NCBI GenBank assembly: GCA_947383695.1
Contig: OX376642.1
Location: forward strand, 1,302,001-1,366,000
Reading direction: 5' to 3'
From: Actinomycetes bacterium
GTDB lineage: Bacteria > Actinomycetota > Actinomycetes > Nanopelagicales > Nanopelagicaceae
DNA length: 64,000 nucleotides
Shown here: positions 1-8,626 of the stretch, one piece after another
Layout of the letters: each line of letters starts with the position of its first letter
Position numbering within the stretch: the stretch's first letter is position 1
Translations under genes and position numbers: made by a program
Notes under the pieces: generated by a model
Told to the model about the DNA's origin: nothing
Database searches by the model: none
Seen by the model: the letters and a program-made list of their open reading frames with translations, nothing else

Positions 1-1
1 A

Positions 2-1210
2 ACCTCTTACACATTTAGCGTTGTCGCAAAAAATGCGTTGGGTGTTTCAGAAGCGGTTGTAACAAAGGCTGTTGTTCCTCAACCGGGCTGGAAGAGCACT
101 GTTTTAGATAGCGCAGCTGATGGAAAAACAGTTGCAAGTACAACTTTTAATGGAAAGCCTGCAATCGCATACACCGATACCAAGAGCGGTGATCTAAAGC
201 TTGCAACCTTTGATGGCAAGAGCTGGAAAAAGGTAACTGTCGATGGTGCTGGCGGATCTGGTGGCAGAACTACTGACAATATTGCTGGTGCTATCAGCAT
301 GTGTGTTAATGGCAGCGGAGTAAAGCAAACACTGCATATTTTCTACAGCGATTCGACTGAAAAAGATCTTCGCTACGCAACCTACAACGGTAAAAGCTTT
401 GCCTTTGAGACAGTTGATGGAAATGGTTCCTTTGTAAATGACTATGAGGATCCAATACGTGTGCGAACATCAAGTGATGTAAGCGTCGCAAACGCTTGTG
501 TGGCATCAGCTAGCGCCGTTCAGGTCTTTTACCGCGATGAGAGCCAAGGTGTATTACTAGGTGCGGTTCGTACAAAGGGTGCTGCCTGGAAATATGAGTT
601 AGTAGATGGTGATCGTAAAACTGATGGCCGCACTACGGGCGATGTTGGTTTCCATTTGCAGGCAATCTTTGATGGCTCTACAACATACGTTGCTTATGAC
701 TCTGTTGTTTCAATGAACCAAAAGAAAGAAATCACCGCTGGGGCGATTCGAATTGCAACCCGAACTTCAGTTGAAGCAACGGCGTGGCAATATCAAACAC
801 TTGATATTTCAACTGATGATGCGCTGATCTTTGGCTTTGATGTTGCATTAGCAAAGACAAGTTCAGGGGTGTTTGCCACCTGGCTTGCAGCTTCGGCTGC
901 AACCGCCCCAAAGGCGAATCAAGTTCGTTGGGCATCATTAGATAACCCAACAAAGATCTACAAGGTAACTACTGAAAACTTTGGCACACCAGGTGAGTTC
1001 ATGACCACCGATGGAAAAACAATTATCTTTAACTGCCAAGAGAGATTATGTGCTCTAGATACAAGCAAGAAGGATCTTGGCCAATCTGCAATCCGCTTAG
1101 TTAGCAGCACCCAAGGCTCTGAACCTGCTCAGAGCGCTTGGGTGACTGTAAACAAAGTTAAATACTTGCTTGCCACTATTAATGGAAAGCTTGCACTTCT
1201 TAAACCGTAA
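2..1210 (+). CDS. C-terminal part of a secreted FnIII/beta-propeller protein (5' truncated by the window edge)
   Basis: The frame is open to the left edge, so the gene starts outside the window; the TTG at 38 is not a credible start. The first residues, YTFSVVAKNALGVSEA, are the closing strands of a fibronectin type III domain. After a short linker come about 380 residues of repeated beta-strand units of the form K.ATFDGKSW and RYATYNGKSF separated by VDG turns, as in exo-sialidase or BNR-like propellers. No catalytic motif is recognisable. It is likely an exported, cell-surface or extracellular protein, since FnIII plus propeller is common in such proteins. It converges on the bS22 gene 4 bp away with no terminator between them. 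Function unknown. Confidence 0.7.
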   Translation, partial: TSYTFSVVAKNALGVSEAVVTKAVVPQPGWKSTVLDSAADGKTVASTTFNGKPAIAYTDTKSGDLKLATFDGKSWKKVTVDGAGGSGGRTTDNIAGAISMCVNGSGVKQTLHIFYSDSTEKDLRYATYNGKSFAFETVDGNGSFVNDYEDPIRVRTSSDVSVANACVASASAVQVFYRDESQGVLLGAVRTKGAAWKYELVDGDRKTDGRTTGDVGFHLQAIFDGSTTYVAYDSVVSMNQKKEITAGAIRIATRTSVEATAWQYQTLDISTDDALIFGFDVALAKTSSGVFATWLAASAATAPKANQVRWASLDNPTKIYKVTTENFGTPGEFMTTDGKTIIFNCQERLCALDTSKKDLGQSAIRLVSSTQGSEPAQSAWVTVNKVKYLLATINGKLALLKP

Positions 1211-1214
1211 TTTT

Positions 1215-1313
1215 TTACTTAGCGTTACGGCGCTGAATGCGAGTCTTCTTGAGAAGCTTCTTGTGCTTCTTCTTCGCCATGCGCTTGCGTCGCTTTTTAA
1301 TTACGGAACCCAT
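1215..1313 (-). CDS. Small ribosomal protein bS22 (AURKAIP1/COX24 family), 32 aa
   Basis: A 32-codon gene on the minus strand, ATG at 1313 and TAA at 1215. It begins [19 protein letters not shown] and ends RIQRRNAK; nearly half the residues are Lys or Arg. This matches the actinobacterial bS22 protein of the 30S subunit, which has an almost identical N-terminus in mycobacteria and is usually 32-33 residues long. In the ribosome it sits near the decoding region in contact with 16S rRNA. A purine-rich GAGAG lies about a dozen bases upstream of the ATG. The gene is shorter than most ORF cut-offs and easily missed. Confidence 0.93.
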   Translation of the reverse strand: MGSVIKKRRKRMAKKKHKKLLKKTRIQRRNAK

Positions 1314-1363
1314 ATGTCACGCTCTCATTTCTAATGTACGCACTGTGTGTGCGGGGGTTTAGG

Positions 1364-2554
1364 TTACCGCGGAATGAGGGTAAAAATCGAAACAGATTCT
1401 GCGCTCGATGTGACCACTAAAACCCCTAACTCCTTCGAAACCAGGGCTCCCAGCACTTCCTTCTGCCCTATCGGTCCGCTATCGGCCGCAATGATGGCGC
1501 CCTTTGCGTCAAAGGTTAAAAGCAATGGTGTTGGTGCCTTTGGATTCCAATTGAGCTGAGGAGTTGCACCCGTTGAAATAAATGCTGCATATGTTGATCC
1601 GGCTGTCATTGCAGGACCGGTTGATGGAAATCGATAAGTCCAAGTTGGAGCAAATGTTGATGAGAACTTAGTAATTGCGGTTTCACTCTTAGCACCAACA
1701 ACAACTTCGCCACCTAATAGCAAGGTGGATGAGGCGCTATTCCAAATTCGCTTACCCTTTACAGCTGAACTTCGAACAACATTTGTAATCTTCATCGCCT
1801 TTGAAATTTTGATTAGAACGCCATCAGTTAAACCAGCAACTTTTTTACCAGCCAAAGTTTCGCTACTAGAACCAGCAACGGTGAAACTTCCATCACCATG
1901 GCGCACCACAGCATCGGCCGTTGTTGATACAGCACCAATTTGAAGAAGTTTTCCAAACACCCCAGCTTTATCGGTATTGACTAAAAAGCCTGCACTTCCT
2001 TTTTCATTACCGATGATTCCAACAATGGATGCACCATTGCGATCAACTGAGATTGAGGTAGGAAAAAGTGTTGAACTTGTTGGCAAAGTATTTGTGAAAG
2101 TTAAAGCTCCAGCAGAAGTGAGCTTCCATATTGTCACCGCTTGTAAATTACCAATTGATGAACTTGGTGGAGCAACTGCATTATCTGGATTTACTGGCGT
2201 TGCAGCGGGAGTTGGCGGAATTAAACCTAAAGCTAAAGGTGTAGCACCTGCAATCCAGATATCGCCTGCAGCATCAACAGCTGCGGCGGTTGCAATGGAT
2301 GCGGCTGATTGATCCAGAGATAGGTTCCATAACTCTTTTCCGGTTACATCAATCGCACGCACATAGGCCTTAGAAGCTTTGCTTCCAAAGATTATTACTG
2401 ATTTACCTGAAGCCACTACCCCACTTACTTCTTCTGGGCTTCCAACAGTTGTCAGCAACTGCAAAGGCTTTACCGAAATCTTCTTAGGGGCCGCGTGTGC
2501 GATTGGAGTTAAGAAAAGTGAAGCAATTACAGCAAAGGAAAGTAAGCGTTTCAC
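1364..2554 (-). CDS. Secreted propeller-like protein of unknown function
   Basis: 396 aa. The N-terminus is a clear Sec signal peptide: MKRLL, a hydrophobic stretch, then a cleavage site near AHA-AP at residues 20-22. The mature part has repeated units with GDIWIAGAT, GDGSFTVAGSS and VDRNGASIVG signatures, typical of PQQ/SBBP-like beta-propellers. A proline-rich loop lies near residues 110-130. No active-site motif is visible. The start overlaps the stop of proC by 4 bp (ATGA), so the two are co-transcribed and probably translationally coupled; the functional reason for coupling to proline synthesis is not evident. Confidence 0.75.
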   Translation of the reverse strand: MKRLLSFAVIASLFLTPIAHAAPKKISVKPLQLLTTVGSPEEVSGVVASGKSVIIFGSKASKAYVRAIDVTGKELWNLSLDQSAASIATAAAVDAAGDIWIAGATPLALGLIPPTPAATPVNPDNAVAPPSSSIGNLQAVTIWKLTSAGALTFTNTLPTSSTLFPTSISVDRNGASIVGIIGNEKGSAGFLVNTDKAGVFGKLLQIGAVSTTADAVVRHGDGSFTVAGSSSETLAGKKVAGLTDGVLIKISKAMKITNVVRSSAVKGKRIWNSASSTLLLGGEVVVGAKSETAITKFSSTFAPTWTYRFPSTGPAMTAGSTYAAFISTGATPQLNWNPKAPTPLLLTFDAKGAIIAADSGPIGQKEVLGALVSKELGVLVVTSSAESVSIFTLIPR

Positions 2555-3354
2555 GCTAATTCCTGCGAACGATCGCGGGCCGCCTTCATCGCCTTAGCAA
2601 CCATTGAATTCAAGTTGTCATTGCCAAATGAGGCAAGTGCTGCCGCAGTAGTTCCATTTGGGCTAGTTACATTTTCGCGCAAGGTTGTTGCACTCTTGCC
2701 AGATTCATCAAGCAGCTTTGCAGCCCCAACGATTGTTTGAATCGTAAGAGTTGTTGCATCGTGATCTGAAAGCCCTAGCTCTTTAGCTCCAGCAACCATT
2801 GCTTCGACAAAAGCAAAGAAGTAAGCAGGTCCCGAACCACTTGTTGCAGTTACGGCATCCTGCAGATCTTCTGTTACTTCAATGACCTTGCCCGTTGCAC
2901 CTAGAAAACCAAGAACAAATTCACGTTGAGCAGCTGTGACGCCAGCACCCATTGATGCCGCTGCCATGCCTTGTGCAACCAAGGTTGGTGTATTTGGCAT
3001 AACTCGAACAACTGGATTTCCTGTTCCAAGACCATTGCTGATAAATGAGATTGTCTTGCCAGCAGCAAAGGTGATCACAACAGATGTTGGATTAATTGAG
3101 CCCTTAATCTCCTCTAAAACCGATGCCATATCTTGTGGTTTAACAACCAATAACAGGGCATCTGCATCAGCAACATTTGAAGTTATAGGAGCTGCTTTAA
3201 TCAAATACTTGGAAATCAGCTCTTGTGCACGCTCTTCACGCTTTTCAGAGATTGTAATTCGATCAGGGTTAACACCAGATGAAATCAAAGCGGCTATAAG
3301 GGCCTCACCCATTACACCGGCACCGATAACGGCAACCTTTGATTGCTGATTCAT
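2551..3354 (-). CDS. proC: Pyrroline-5-carboxylate reductase
   Basis: 267 aa, the usual length. Reduces 1-pyrroline-5-carboxylate to proline with NAD(P)H, the last step of proline synthesis. A Rossmann motif GAGVMGEAL lies at residues 11-19, the VVKPQ segment follows at about 72-76, and the family signature around LRENVTSPNGTTAAAL is near residues 225-240. A TAGACT -10 hexamer ends 6 bp before the ATG and there is no Shine-Dalgarno, so the mRNA is probably leaderless. It is first in a two-gene unit with the secreted propeller protein. Confidence 0.95.
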   Translation of the reverse strand: MNQQSKVAVIGAGVMGEALIAALISSGVNPDRITISEKREERAQELISKYLIKAAPITSNVADADALLLVVKPQDMASVLEEIKGSINPTSVVITFAAGKTISFISNGLGTGNPVVRVMPNTPTLVAQGMAAASMGAGVTAAQREFVLGFLGATGKVIEVTEDLQDAVTATSGSGPAYFFAFVEAMVAGAKELGLSDHDATTLTIQTIVGAAKLLDESGKSATTLRENVTSPNGTTAAALASFGNDNLNSMVAKAMKAARDRSQELA

Positions 3355-3360
3355 GTATGA

Positions 3361-3366
3361 AGTCTA
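3361..3366 (-). promoter_or_regulatory. Predicted leaderless -10 box of proC
   Basis: The minus strand reads TAGACT followed by six bases and the proC ATG. This places the transcription start at or next to the start codon. The position relative to the ATG matches other predicted leaderless genes in this window. Confidence 0.55.
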
Positions 3367-3393
3367 TCCTTTATGCCTGTAGGCTCTGCGACT

Positions 3394-4206
3394 ATGTCAG
3401 AAGTTAAAGCAGGATTTGCGCGTGATTGGGTTGAGTTTTTTGACCCCAATGATGAAGAGACAATTTTCAAGTGCGATCTCACTTGGTTAACTTCCTATTG
3501 GACTTGTATTTACGGCGATGGCTGCCAAGGTGTCTTTAAGAGTCAGCCAAACTCAGGGTGCTGCACTGAAGGTGCGATGTACACCGACAAAGCTGATGAA
3601 GAGCGCACAATCAAAGCCGCTGCTTATCTGACTCCAGAAATGTGGCAGTTCTACAACGAGGCTCGTCCAAAGAAGCCCGGCGGAGATCTACGCATTTCAG
3701 AGAAAGATGAAGATGGCGAACGCAAAACTCGTCGCGTCGAAGATGGTTGCATTTTTCTAAACCGTAAAGGTTATGAAGCAGAAGGTTTTACAGGAACATT
3801 TGGTTGCGTGCTGCACCATGTTGCACAGCGCGATGGAAAACACTTTGCAGATACAAAGCCCGATGTGTGCTGGCAGTTGCCATTGCGTCGTAGCTTTGAG
3901 ACTCGCGAATACGGCGAACGTGAATACTCAGTGACTGTTATTGGTGAGTACGAGCGTCTTGCATGGGGCGATGGCGGCGATGATTTTGATTGGTACTGCA
4001 CAAGCAATAGCGATGCTCACGTCGGAACAGAGCCTGTGTACATTTCCAACAAGTATGAACTTGAGCTCTTGATGGGCAAGGATGCATACGCCGAGTTAGC
4101 ACGCTTGTGTGATGTCCGAATGGAACACATTCGCGAGTCAGCTGCGCGCAACCTGCCGCTATTTATCATTCAGCATCCAGCAACATTGGCTGCCCAGAAG
4201 AAATAG
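3394..4206 (+). CDS. Conserved Cys-rich protein, DUF3109/YkgJ-like
   Basis: 270 aa from the ATG at 3394. An in-frame ATG at 3373 would add seven residues, but 3394 fits a TAGGCT box ending 8 bp upstream. Cysteines cluster in the first third (YWTCIYGDGCQG, SGCCTEGAMY) and again at GCIFLNRKG and FGCVLHH, a pattern like the metal- or Fe-S-binding DUF3109/YkgJ-type proteins. The C-terminal half is soluble, with DFDWYCTSNSDAHVG near residue 205. It is a conserved family in Actinobacteria as far as I recall; its biochemical role is unknown. Divergent from proC. Confidence 0.65.
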   Translation: MSEVKAGFARDWVEFFDPNDEETIFKCDLTWLTSYWTCIYGDGCQGVFKSQPNSGCCTEGAMYTDKADEERTIKAAAYLTPEMWQFYNEARPKKPGGDLRISEKDEDGERKTRRVEDGCIFLNRKGYEAEGFTGTFGCVLHHVAQRDGKHFADTKPDVCWQLPLRRSFETREYGEREYSVTVIGEYERLAWGDGGDDFDWYCTSNSDAHVGTEPVYISNKYELELLMGKDAYAELARLCDVRMEHIRESAARNLPLFIIQHPATLAAQKK

Positions 4207-4220
4207 TCAGCCCCTTGTCA

Positions 4221-4226
4221 TAGGGT
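4221..4226 (+). promoter_or_regulatory. Predicted leaderless -10 box of radA
   Basis: TAGGGT, then six bases, then the radA ATG at 4233. No ribosome binding site fits in the gap, so a leaderless transcript is the simplest reading. Confidence 0.5.
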
Positions 4227-4232
4227 TACCTC

Positions 4233-5618
4233 ATGGCCAAGGTTGAAAAAGATCCATTCCGCTGCACTGAGTGCGGTTGGACCTCCCAGAAATGGGTTGG
4301 TCGCTGTGGAGAATGCCAGGCATGGGGCGCGGTTGAAGAGATCGCAGCACCTAAAAAACTTTCACTTGTAGCCGGAAATGTAACCGCTAAAGCAACACCG
4401 ATTGGCGATGTCGATCTCTCCGCTGCACATGCACGTGCAACTGGTGTCTCTGAATTAGATCGAGTTCTAGGCGGCGGATTAGTACCAGGAGCAGCGATTT
4501 TGCTTGCTGGCGAACCTGGTGTTGGTAAATCAACACTATTGCTTTCCGTTGCAGCCCAAACCGCATCAAAGGGAATTCCTGCTTTGTATATCAGCGGTGA
4601 AGAGTCTGCATCTCAGGTACGACTTCGCGCAGAGCGAATTAAAGCGATTGATCCTCAATTATTTCTCGCCTCTGAAACAGATCTTGGTGCGGTCATCGCC
4701 CACATTGATGCGGTTAAACCACAACTAGTAATCATCGACTCTGTTCAAACAATTGGTAGCTCTGCAGCAGATGGTGCACCTGGTGGCGTAACTCAGGTAC
4801 GTGAAGTTGCAGGTGCATTGATTCGTATCTGTAAGGATCGTGACATCACATTACTTCTCGTAGGACATGTAACTAAGGATGGATCTATCGCAGGTCCTAG
4901 GATGCTAGAACACATCGTCGATGTTGTTTTGCAGTTTGAAGGAGAGCGTCACTCACGACTTCGTTTGATCCGTGCAATCAAAAATCGTTTTGGCGCATCA
5001 GATGAGGTTGGTTGTTTTGATCTCAGTGATACCGGAATTGAATCTGTACTAGATCCAACTGGTTTGTTTACATCACGTCACGCCGAACCTGTTCCTGGAA
5101 CATGTGTCACCGTTACTCTCGAAGGCCGTCGCCCATTACTTGCCGAGATTCAAGCACTCGTTTCCGCAGGACGAGAAAATGATTACGGAAATGCACGTCG
5201 AGTTGTTTCAGGTTTGGACTCTGCACGCACATCTATGACCCTTGCCGTTCTTGAACTACGCGCCAATATTCGTGTTGGTGGAAGAGATGTATACGCAGCA
5301 ACTGTTGGTGGCATGAAAATGACAGAGCCCGCCGCTGATTTAGCCCTGGCTTTAGCTGTGGCATCTGCAGCAAAGGGTCTTGCGCTGCCAGCAGATCTTG
5401 TTGCTATTGGTGAAGTTGGATTAGCGGGTGAAATCCGCAAGGTAAGCGGTGTAAATCGCAGACTTCAAGAGGCGTACCGCCTTGGTTTTAAACGTGCATT
5501 AGTTCCAACAGGTTCAGATACAAAGATCGATGGCATGGAGATCGTTGAGGTTTCACGGTTAGATGCTGCACTTAATCGGGTAAAGATTACCGGCGAGTCT
5601 ACGAGCCGTTCAAAGTAA
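4233..5618 (+). CDS. radA: DNA repair protein RadA
   Basis: 461 aa, full length. RadA is a RecA-like, DnaB-like ATPase that promotes branch migration during recombinational repair. The N-terminal C4 zinc finger has Cys at 11, 14, 25 and 28. Walker A GEPGVGKST lies at 93-101 and the RadA-specific KNRFG motif at 250-254. The C-terminal 170 residues form the Lon-protease-like domain. It is followed 12 bp downstream by mutY and then an acetyltransferase, all on the plus strand, so this is probably a repair operon with a leaderless first gene. Confidence 0.96.
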   Translation: MAKVEKDPFRCTECGWTSQKWVGRCGECQAWGAVEEIAAPKKLSLVAGNVTAKATPIGDVDLSAAHARATGVSELDRVLGGGLVPGAAILLAGEPGVGKSTLLLSVAAQTASKGIPALYISGEESASQVRLRAERIKAIDPQLFLASETDLGAVIAHIDAVKPQLVIIDSVQTIGSSAADGAPGGVTQVREVAGALIRICKDRDITLLLVGHVTKDGSIAGPRMLEHIVDVVLQFEGERHSRLRLIRAIKNRFGASDEVGCFDLSDTGIESVLDPTGLFTSRHAEPVPGTCVTVTLEGRRPLLAEIQALVSAGRENDYGNARRVVSGLDSARTSMTLAVLELRANIRVGGRDVYAATVGGMKMTEPAADLALALAVASAAKGLALPADLVAIGEVGLAGEIRKVSGVNRRLQEAYRLGFKRALVPTGSDTKIDGMEIVEVSRLDAALNRVKITGESTSRSK

Positions 5619-5630
5619 GTAGCCCGGCGA

Positions 5631-6482
5631 ATGAGTTCGTTAGAAAAGCCAATTCTTACCTGGTTTAAGAAAAACAAAAGAGATCTTCCATGGCGTGACA
5701 CAACTCCGTGGGGTGTCATGGTCAGCGAATACATGTTGCAACAAACACCCGTCAATCGCGTACTTCCTAAATGGAATGAGTGGATGGAGCGTTGGCCTAC
5801 ACCTAAGGATTTAGCTAAAGCAACACCTGCACAGGTAATCACCGCATGGGGACGATTGGGATATCCACGTCGTGCACTTCGCTTACACGCGGCTGCACAA
5901 ATCATCGCTGAAGATTTCAACAACAAAGTTCCCGAGGATCAAGAGACATTGCAGCTGCTTCCCGGTATTGGTGGGTACACCGCTGCTGCGATTGCAGCCT
6001 TTGCATTTGAACAACGGTCCTTGGTTATGGATGTAAACATTAGACGTTTACTTGTTCGTGCAATCGATGGAGAAGAGCATCCAAAGCCTGCACCTACTGC
6101 TCGCGAGAAAGCACGACGGTTAGCGATACTTCCAGAAAAGAATGCGCATGTCTGGGCAGCTGCAACTATGGAGCTAGGTGCACTCGTGTGCACATCAAAA
6201 AATCCAACATGCGAGCTCTGTCCGATCATCGGTCAATGCCAATGGCGTAAGAATGGTTATCCAAAAACAGATTTAGTTAGAAAATCACAGGATTGGCATG
6301 GCACTGATCGCAAATGTCGCGGAACAATTGTTCAAGCATTACGCGAAAATGAATCACTGACAGAATCTGCCATCAAGAAATTGTGGCCTGATGAATCCCA
6401 GGTCGAAAAAGCATTGAAAACATTGGCTGATGACCTCCTTATTCAAAGACTCCCCCGTAACCGCTATAGACTGCCGCAATGA
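5631..6482 (+). CDS. mutY: A/G-specific adenine glycosylase MutY
   Basis: 283 aa. Removes adenine mispaired with 8-oxoguanine. Glu33 in the VSEYMLQQTPVNRV segment and Asp134 in VMDVNIRR match the catalytic acid and the HhH-GPD aspartate. The hairpin is LPGIGGYTAAAI at 110-121. Four Fe-S cysteines are at 187, 194, 197 and 203. The C-terminus is short and lacks a clear NUDIX-type 8-oxoG recognition domain, as is usual in actinobacterial homologues. Its stop overlaps the next gene's start by 4 bp. Confidence 0.93.
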   Translation: MSSLEKPILTWFKKNKRDLPWRDTTPWGVMVSEYMLQQTPVNRVLPKWNEWMERWPTPKDLAKATPAQVITAWGRLGYPRRALRLHAAAQIIAEDFNNKVPEDQETLQLLPGIGGYTAAAIAAFAFEQRSLVMDVNIRRLLVRAIDGEEHPKPAPTAREKARRLAILPEKNAHVWAAATMELGALVCTSKNPTCELCPIIGQCQWRKNGYPKTDLVRKSQDWHGTDRKCRGTIVQALRENESLTESAIKKLWPDESQVEKALKTLADDLLIQRLPRNRYRLPQ

Positions 6483-6946
6483 TCCGCTACGCAACTAAAG
6501 CTGATGCTCCTCGTATTCATCAGTTAATTAAAGATTTAGCTGAGTATGAGAAAGCACCACTTGAGGCTAAGGCGACTATCCAACAGATCGAAGAGACAAT
6601 CTTTGGCGACAATCCAGTTGCTTTCTGCCATGTTGCTGAAAGCGATGGCCTAGTAGTTGGAATCTCTATCTGGTTCCTTAACTACTCAACATGGATAGGT
6701 AAACCAGGTATCTACCTTGAAGATCTCTACGTTGATCCCGCATACCGCGGCAAAGGTTACGGTTTAGCTTTCCTTAAAGAGTTGGGAAAGATCTGCGTTG
6801 AACGGGATTATGAAAGATTGCAATGGTGGGTTCTAGATTGGAACCAACCAAGCATCGACTTCTACACTTCATTAGGCGCAGTGCCCATGGATGAGTGGAC
6901 TGTGTACCGCGTTAGCGGAGATGCACTAAAGAAGTTGGGTTCCTAG
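6479..6946 (+). CDS. GNAT N-acetyltransferase, SSAT2-like
   Basis: 155 aa. A complete GNAT fold: MIRYATKADAPRIHQLI at the N-terminus, acetyl-CoA loop VDPAYRGKGYG around 85-97, and the closing DWNQPSIDFYTSLGA. The overall pattern, including YLEDLYV before the loop, resembles the diamine/thialysine acetyltransferase SAT2 group. The true substrate (a polyamine, thialysine or other amine) cannot be told from sequence. It overlaps mutY by ATGA and converges on the metalloprotease gene with a 4 bp overlap. Confidence 0.82.
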   Translation: MIRYATKADAPRIHQLIKDLAEYEKAPLEAKATIQQIEETIFGDNPVAFCHVAESDGLVVGISIWFLNYSTWIGKPGIYLEDLYVDPAYRGKGYGLAFLKELGKICVERDYERLQWWVLDWNQPSIDFYTSLGAVPMDEWTVYRVSGDALKKLGS

Positions 6947-8562
6947 GCTTTCTCTACCTTTACGACATCACCAAAGTCTCCAGATTCAATAACCGAAATT
7001 TTCATTCCATTAGAACTTATGGAATCACCCACCTTTAAAGGGGCATCCGAAAGGACAAAATCCTTCATGCCATAAATAGAGCCTGTCCTATTGGTGGGCC
7101 TTAAGACATTTATTCCACGTCCATGCTCGGTCTTTGTAATGTCCACCAGGTAGACCAAAGCACCTTCGCTAATTTTAGGAAGCTTCAAATTAAATCCCGC
7201 AGCACGCATTGATTCAACTACTAAAACCTTCGTCGAATCAATTGGTATAACCAGCAGTTTCTCTTCTTTGCCAAAATAATTCGAAGGTTTTAACCAATGA
7301 GTTGAAGTTACCCCTGATTTGGCACATATAACTTGTTCATCGCTAACCATAAATGAAATCCATTTGTCCCAGAACAGGAAGTCTGTGAGCATGCCAGACA
7401 TGGTGCTCCAATTTCCTGTGCCGGCATCGCCATCTCTGCGACCGAAATCTCCATCGCCATAATGATCATCTAGTTTGTTCATGCCATGCATTAATTCATG
7501 TAAATGTAAAAAGGGTTCAATTCCGTACCAACTTTTTCTATTTACTTCGGACATTGGTGGAGAGAAATACCAATATGGAATAAATCCCTCGGCTGTTCGC
7601 AGTTGCGGATATGGAGAAGGGAATCCATGACTTATGTAGTCGTTGTCGGTTGTTGGCGGAACTATGAAAAAGACCAAATCCGAATTAGAGAAATCTATTG
7701 ATGAATCGACCGATGAAACTATGTCCTTGAACATAGTGTTCATATCCATAGAAGCCCAGTTCCAGATTCCACCACCATGATCGTAGCGAGAACCAGAATC
7801 ATAGGATGACAATTTCTTTTCAACTTTAAAATAATTACTAGGAATTTTAAAGTTGACTTTAACTTGGCCATCGGACAAATTGAAATAACCGTCACGAATG
7901 TAATTGAAATACTTTTCATTATCACCGAGAACAGTGTTTTTAGATGGGAAGTCGGTGAATTCAATTGGAACTACCTGGATATTTAGACGTTGATTCATCT
8001 CAATTCTCGGATTGACCCAAGATGAAAATGCAATCTGTCCATCTCTTTTGCCGTGAGTTAATTTACACATATCAACAGAATTACGATCAGACTTTGCAGT
8101 TAATGGCTGAGTCGGTTGCGTATTTGGTTGAGAAACCATTTTAAAGCGATATGGTCGAGCACAATTAAAAATGTCGCTTCTTAATGCAAATTCTTGATAT
8201 GAAGCCCACTCTGCAGGGACGAATGGGTCCTTCTGACAAAGTGAATCAAATCTAAAATTCTCTGCAGTAACTACTTGGGTGGGAGTTGCTGATGGCGATG
8301 CAATTGGAGTAGGAGCGACTGTTTGGGTCGGAGTTGGCGTTGGCGTAGGAGTAGCCACTGGCCCAGGTTTTGGAAGCGCAACACCTTTGTTCCAAACTAA
8401 CTTCTTTCCACTCTTCACACATGTGTACTTCTTGCCGTTGTAAGTTGAAGTTGCCCCGACCTTTGTGCATTTACTTCCAGGTGTAACTGCTGCAACTGAT
8501 ATCTGTGCGGTTACCAATGAAAGGGAGAGAACCGCGACCAAGCCTGCAAGAAGTTTGCGCAT
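6943..8562 (-). CDS. Secreted M6-like zinc metalloprotease
   Basis: 539 aa from the ATG at 8562; a TTG at 8580 would add six residues but the ATG gives a clean signal peptide (MRKLLAGLV, hydrophobic core, QISVAA). Next comes a short Cys module, CTKVGATSTYNGKKYTC, ending LVWNKG, then a Thr/Pro linker of TP repeats at about 70-105. The catalytic site is HLHELMHGMNKLDDHYGDGD near residues 350-370: an HExxH zinc motif with downstream His/Asp ligands, followed by NWSTMSGM, as in the immune-inhibitor-A (M6) group. Likely an exported protease for scavenging or surface processing. A TACCGT box ends 6 bp before the ATG. Confidence 0.72.
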   Translation of the reverse strand: MRKLLAGLVAVLSLSLVTAQISVAAVTPGSKCTKVGATSTYNGKKYTCVKSGKKLVWNKGVALPKPGPVATPTPTPTPTQTVAPTPIASPSATPTQVVTAENFRFDSLCQKDPFVPAEWASYQEFALRSDIFNCARPYRFKMVSQPNTQPTQPLTAKSDRNSVDMCKLTHGKRDGQIAFSSWVNPRIEMNQRLNIQVVPIEFTDFPSKNTVLGDNEKYFNYIRDGYFNLSDGQVKVNFKIPSNYFKVEKKLSSYDSGSRYDHGGGIWNWASMDMNTMFKDIVSSVDSSIDFSNSDLVFFIVPPTTDNDYISHGFPSPYPQLRTAEGFIPYWYFSPPMSEVNRKSWYGIEPFLHLHELMHGMNKLDDHYGDGDFGRRDGDAGTGNWSTMSGMLTDFLFWDKWISFMVSDEQVICAKSGVTSTHWLKPSNYFGKEEKLLVIPIDSTKVLVVESMRAAGFNLKLPKISEGALVYLVDITKTEHGRGINVLRPTNRTGSIYGMKDFVLSDAPLKVGDSISSNGMKISVIESGDFGDVVKVEKA

Positions 8563-8568
8563 TGCATT

Positions 8569-8574
8569 ACGGTA
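8569..8574 (-). promoter_or_regulatory. Predicted leaderless -10 box of the M6-like protease
   Basis: The minus strand reads TACCGT, six bases, then the ATG at 8562. It supports the 8562 start over the upstream TTG, which would lie inside the promoter. Confidence 0.45.
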
Positions 8575-8578
8575 AAGC

Positions 8579-8610
8579 AAAAACCTCGCCTAGTGAACAA
8601 CTAGGCGAGG
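8579..8610 (-). terminator. Rho-independent terminator of clpC
   Basis: A perfect 10-bp stem, CCTCGCCTAG (8584-8593) with CTAGGCGAGG (8601-8610) and a 7-nt loop. On the minus strand it is followed by five Ts. It sits 17 bp past the clpC stop and insulates clpC from the protease gene that starts just downstream. Confidence 0.88.
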
Positions 8611-8626
8611 TAATTGCGGTCAATAA

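Noticed and set aside
1337-1351. CGCAC/GTGCG hairpin between the secreted propeller gene and bS22
   Set aside because: Five-base stem without a T-run on the minus strand; not a convincing terminator.
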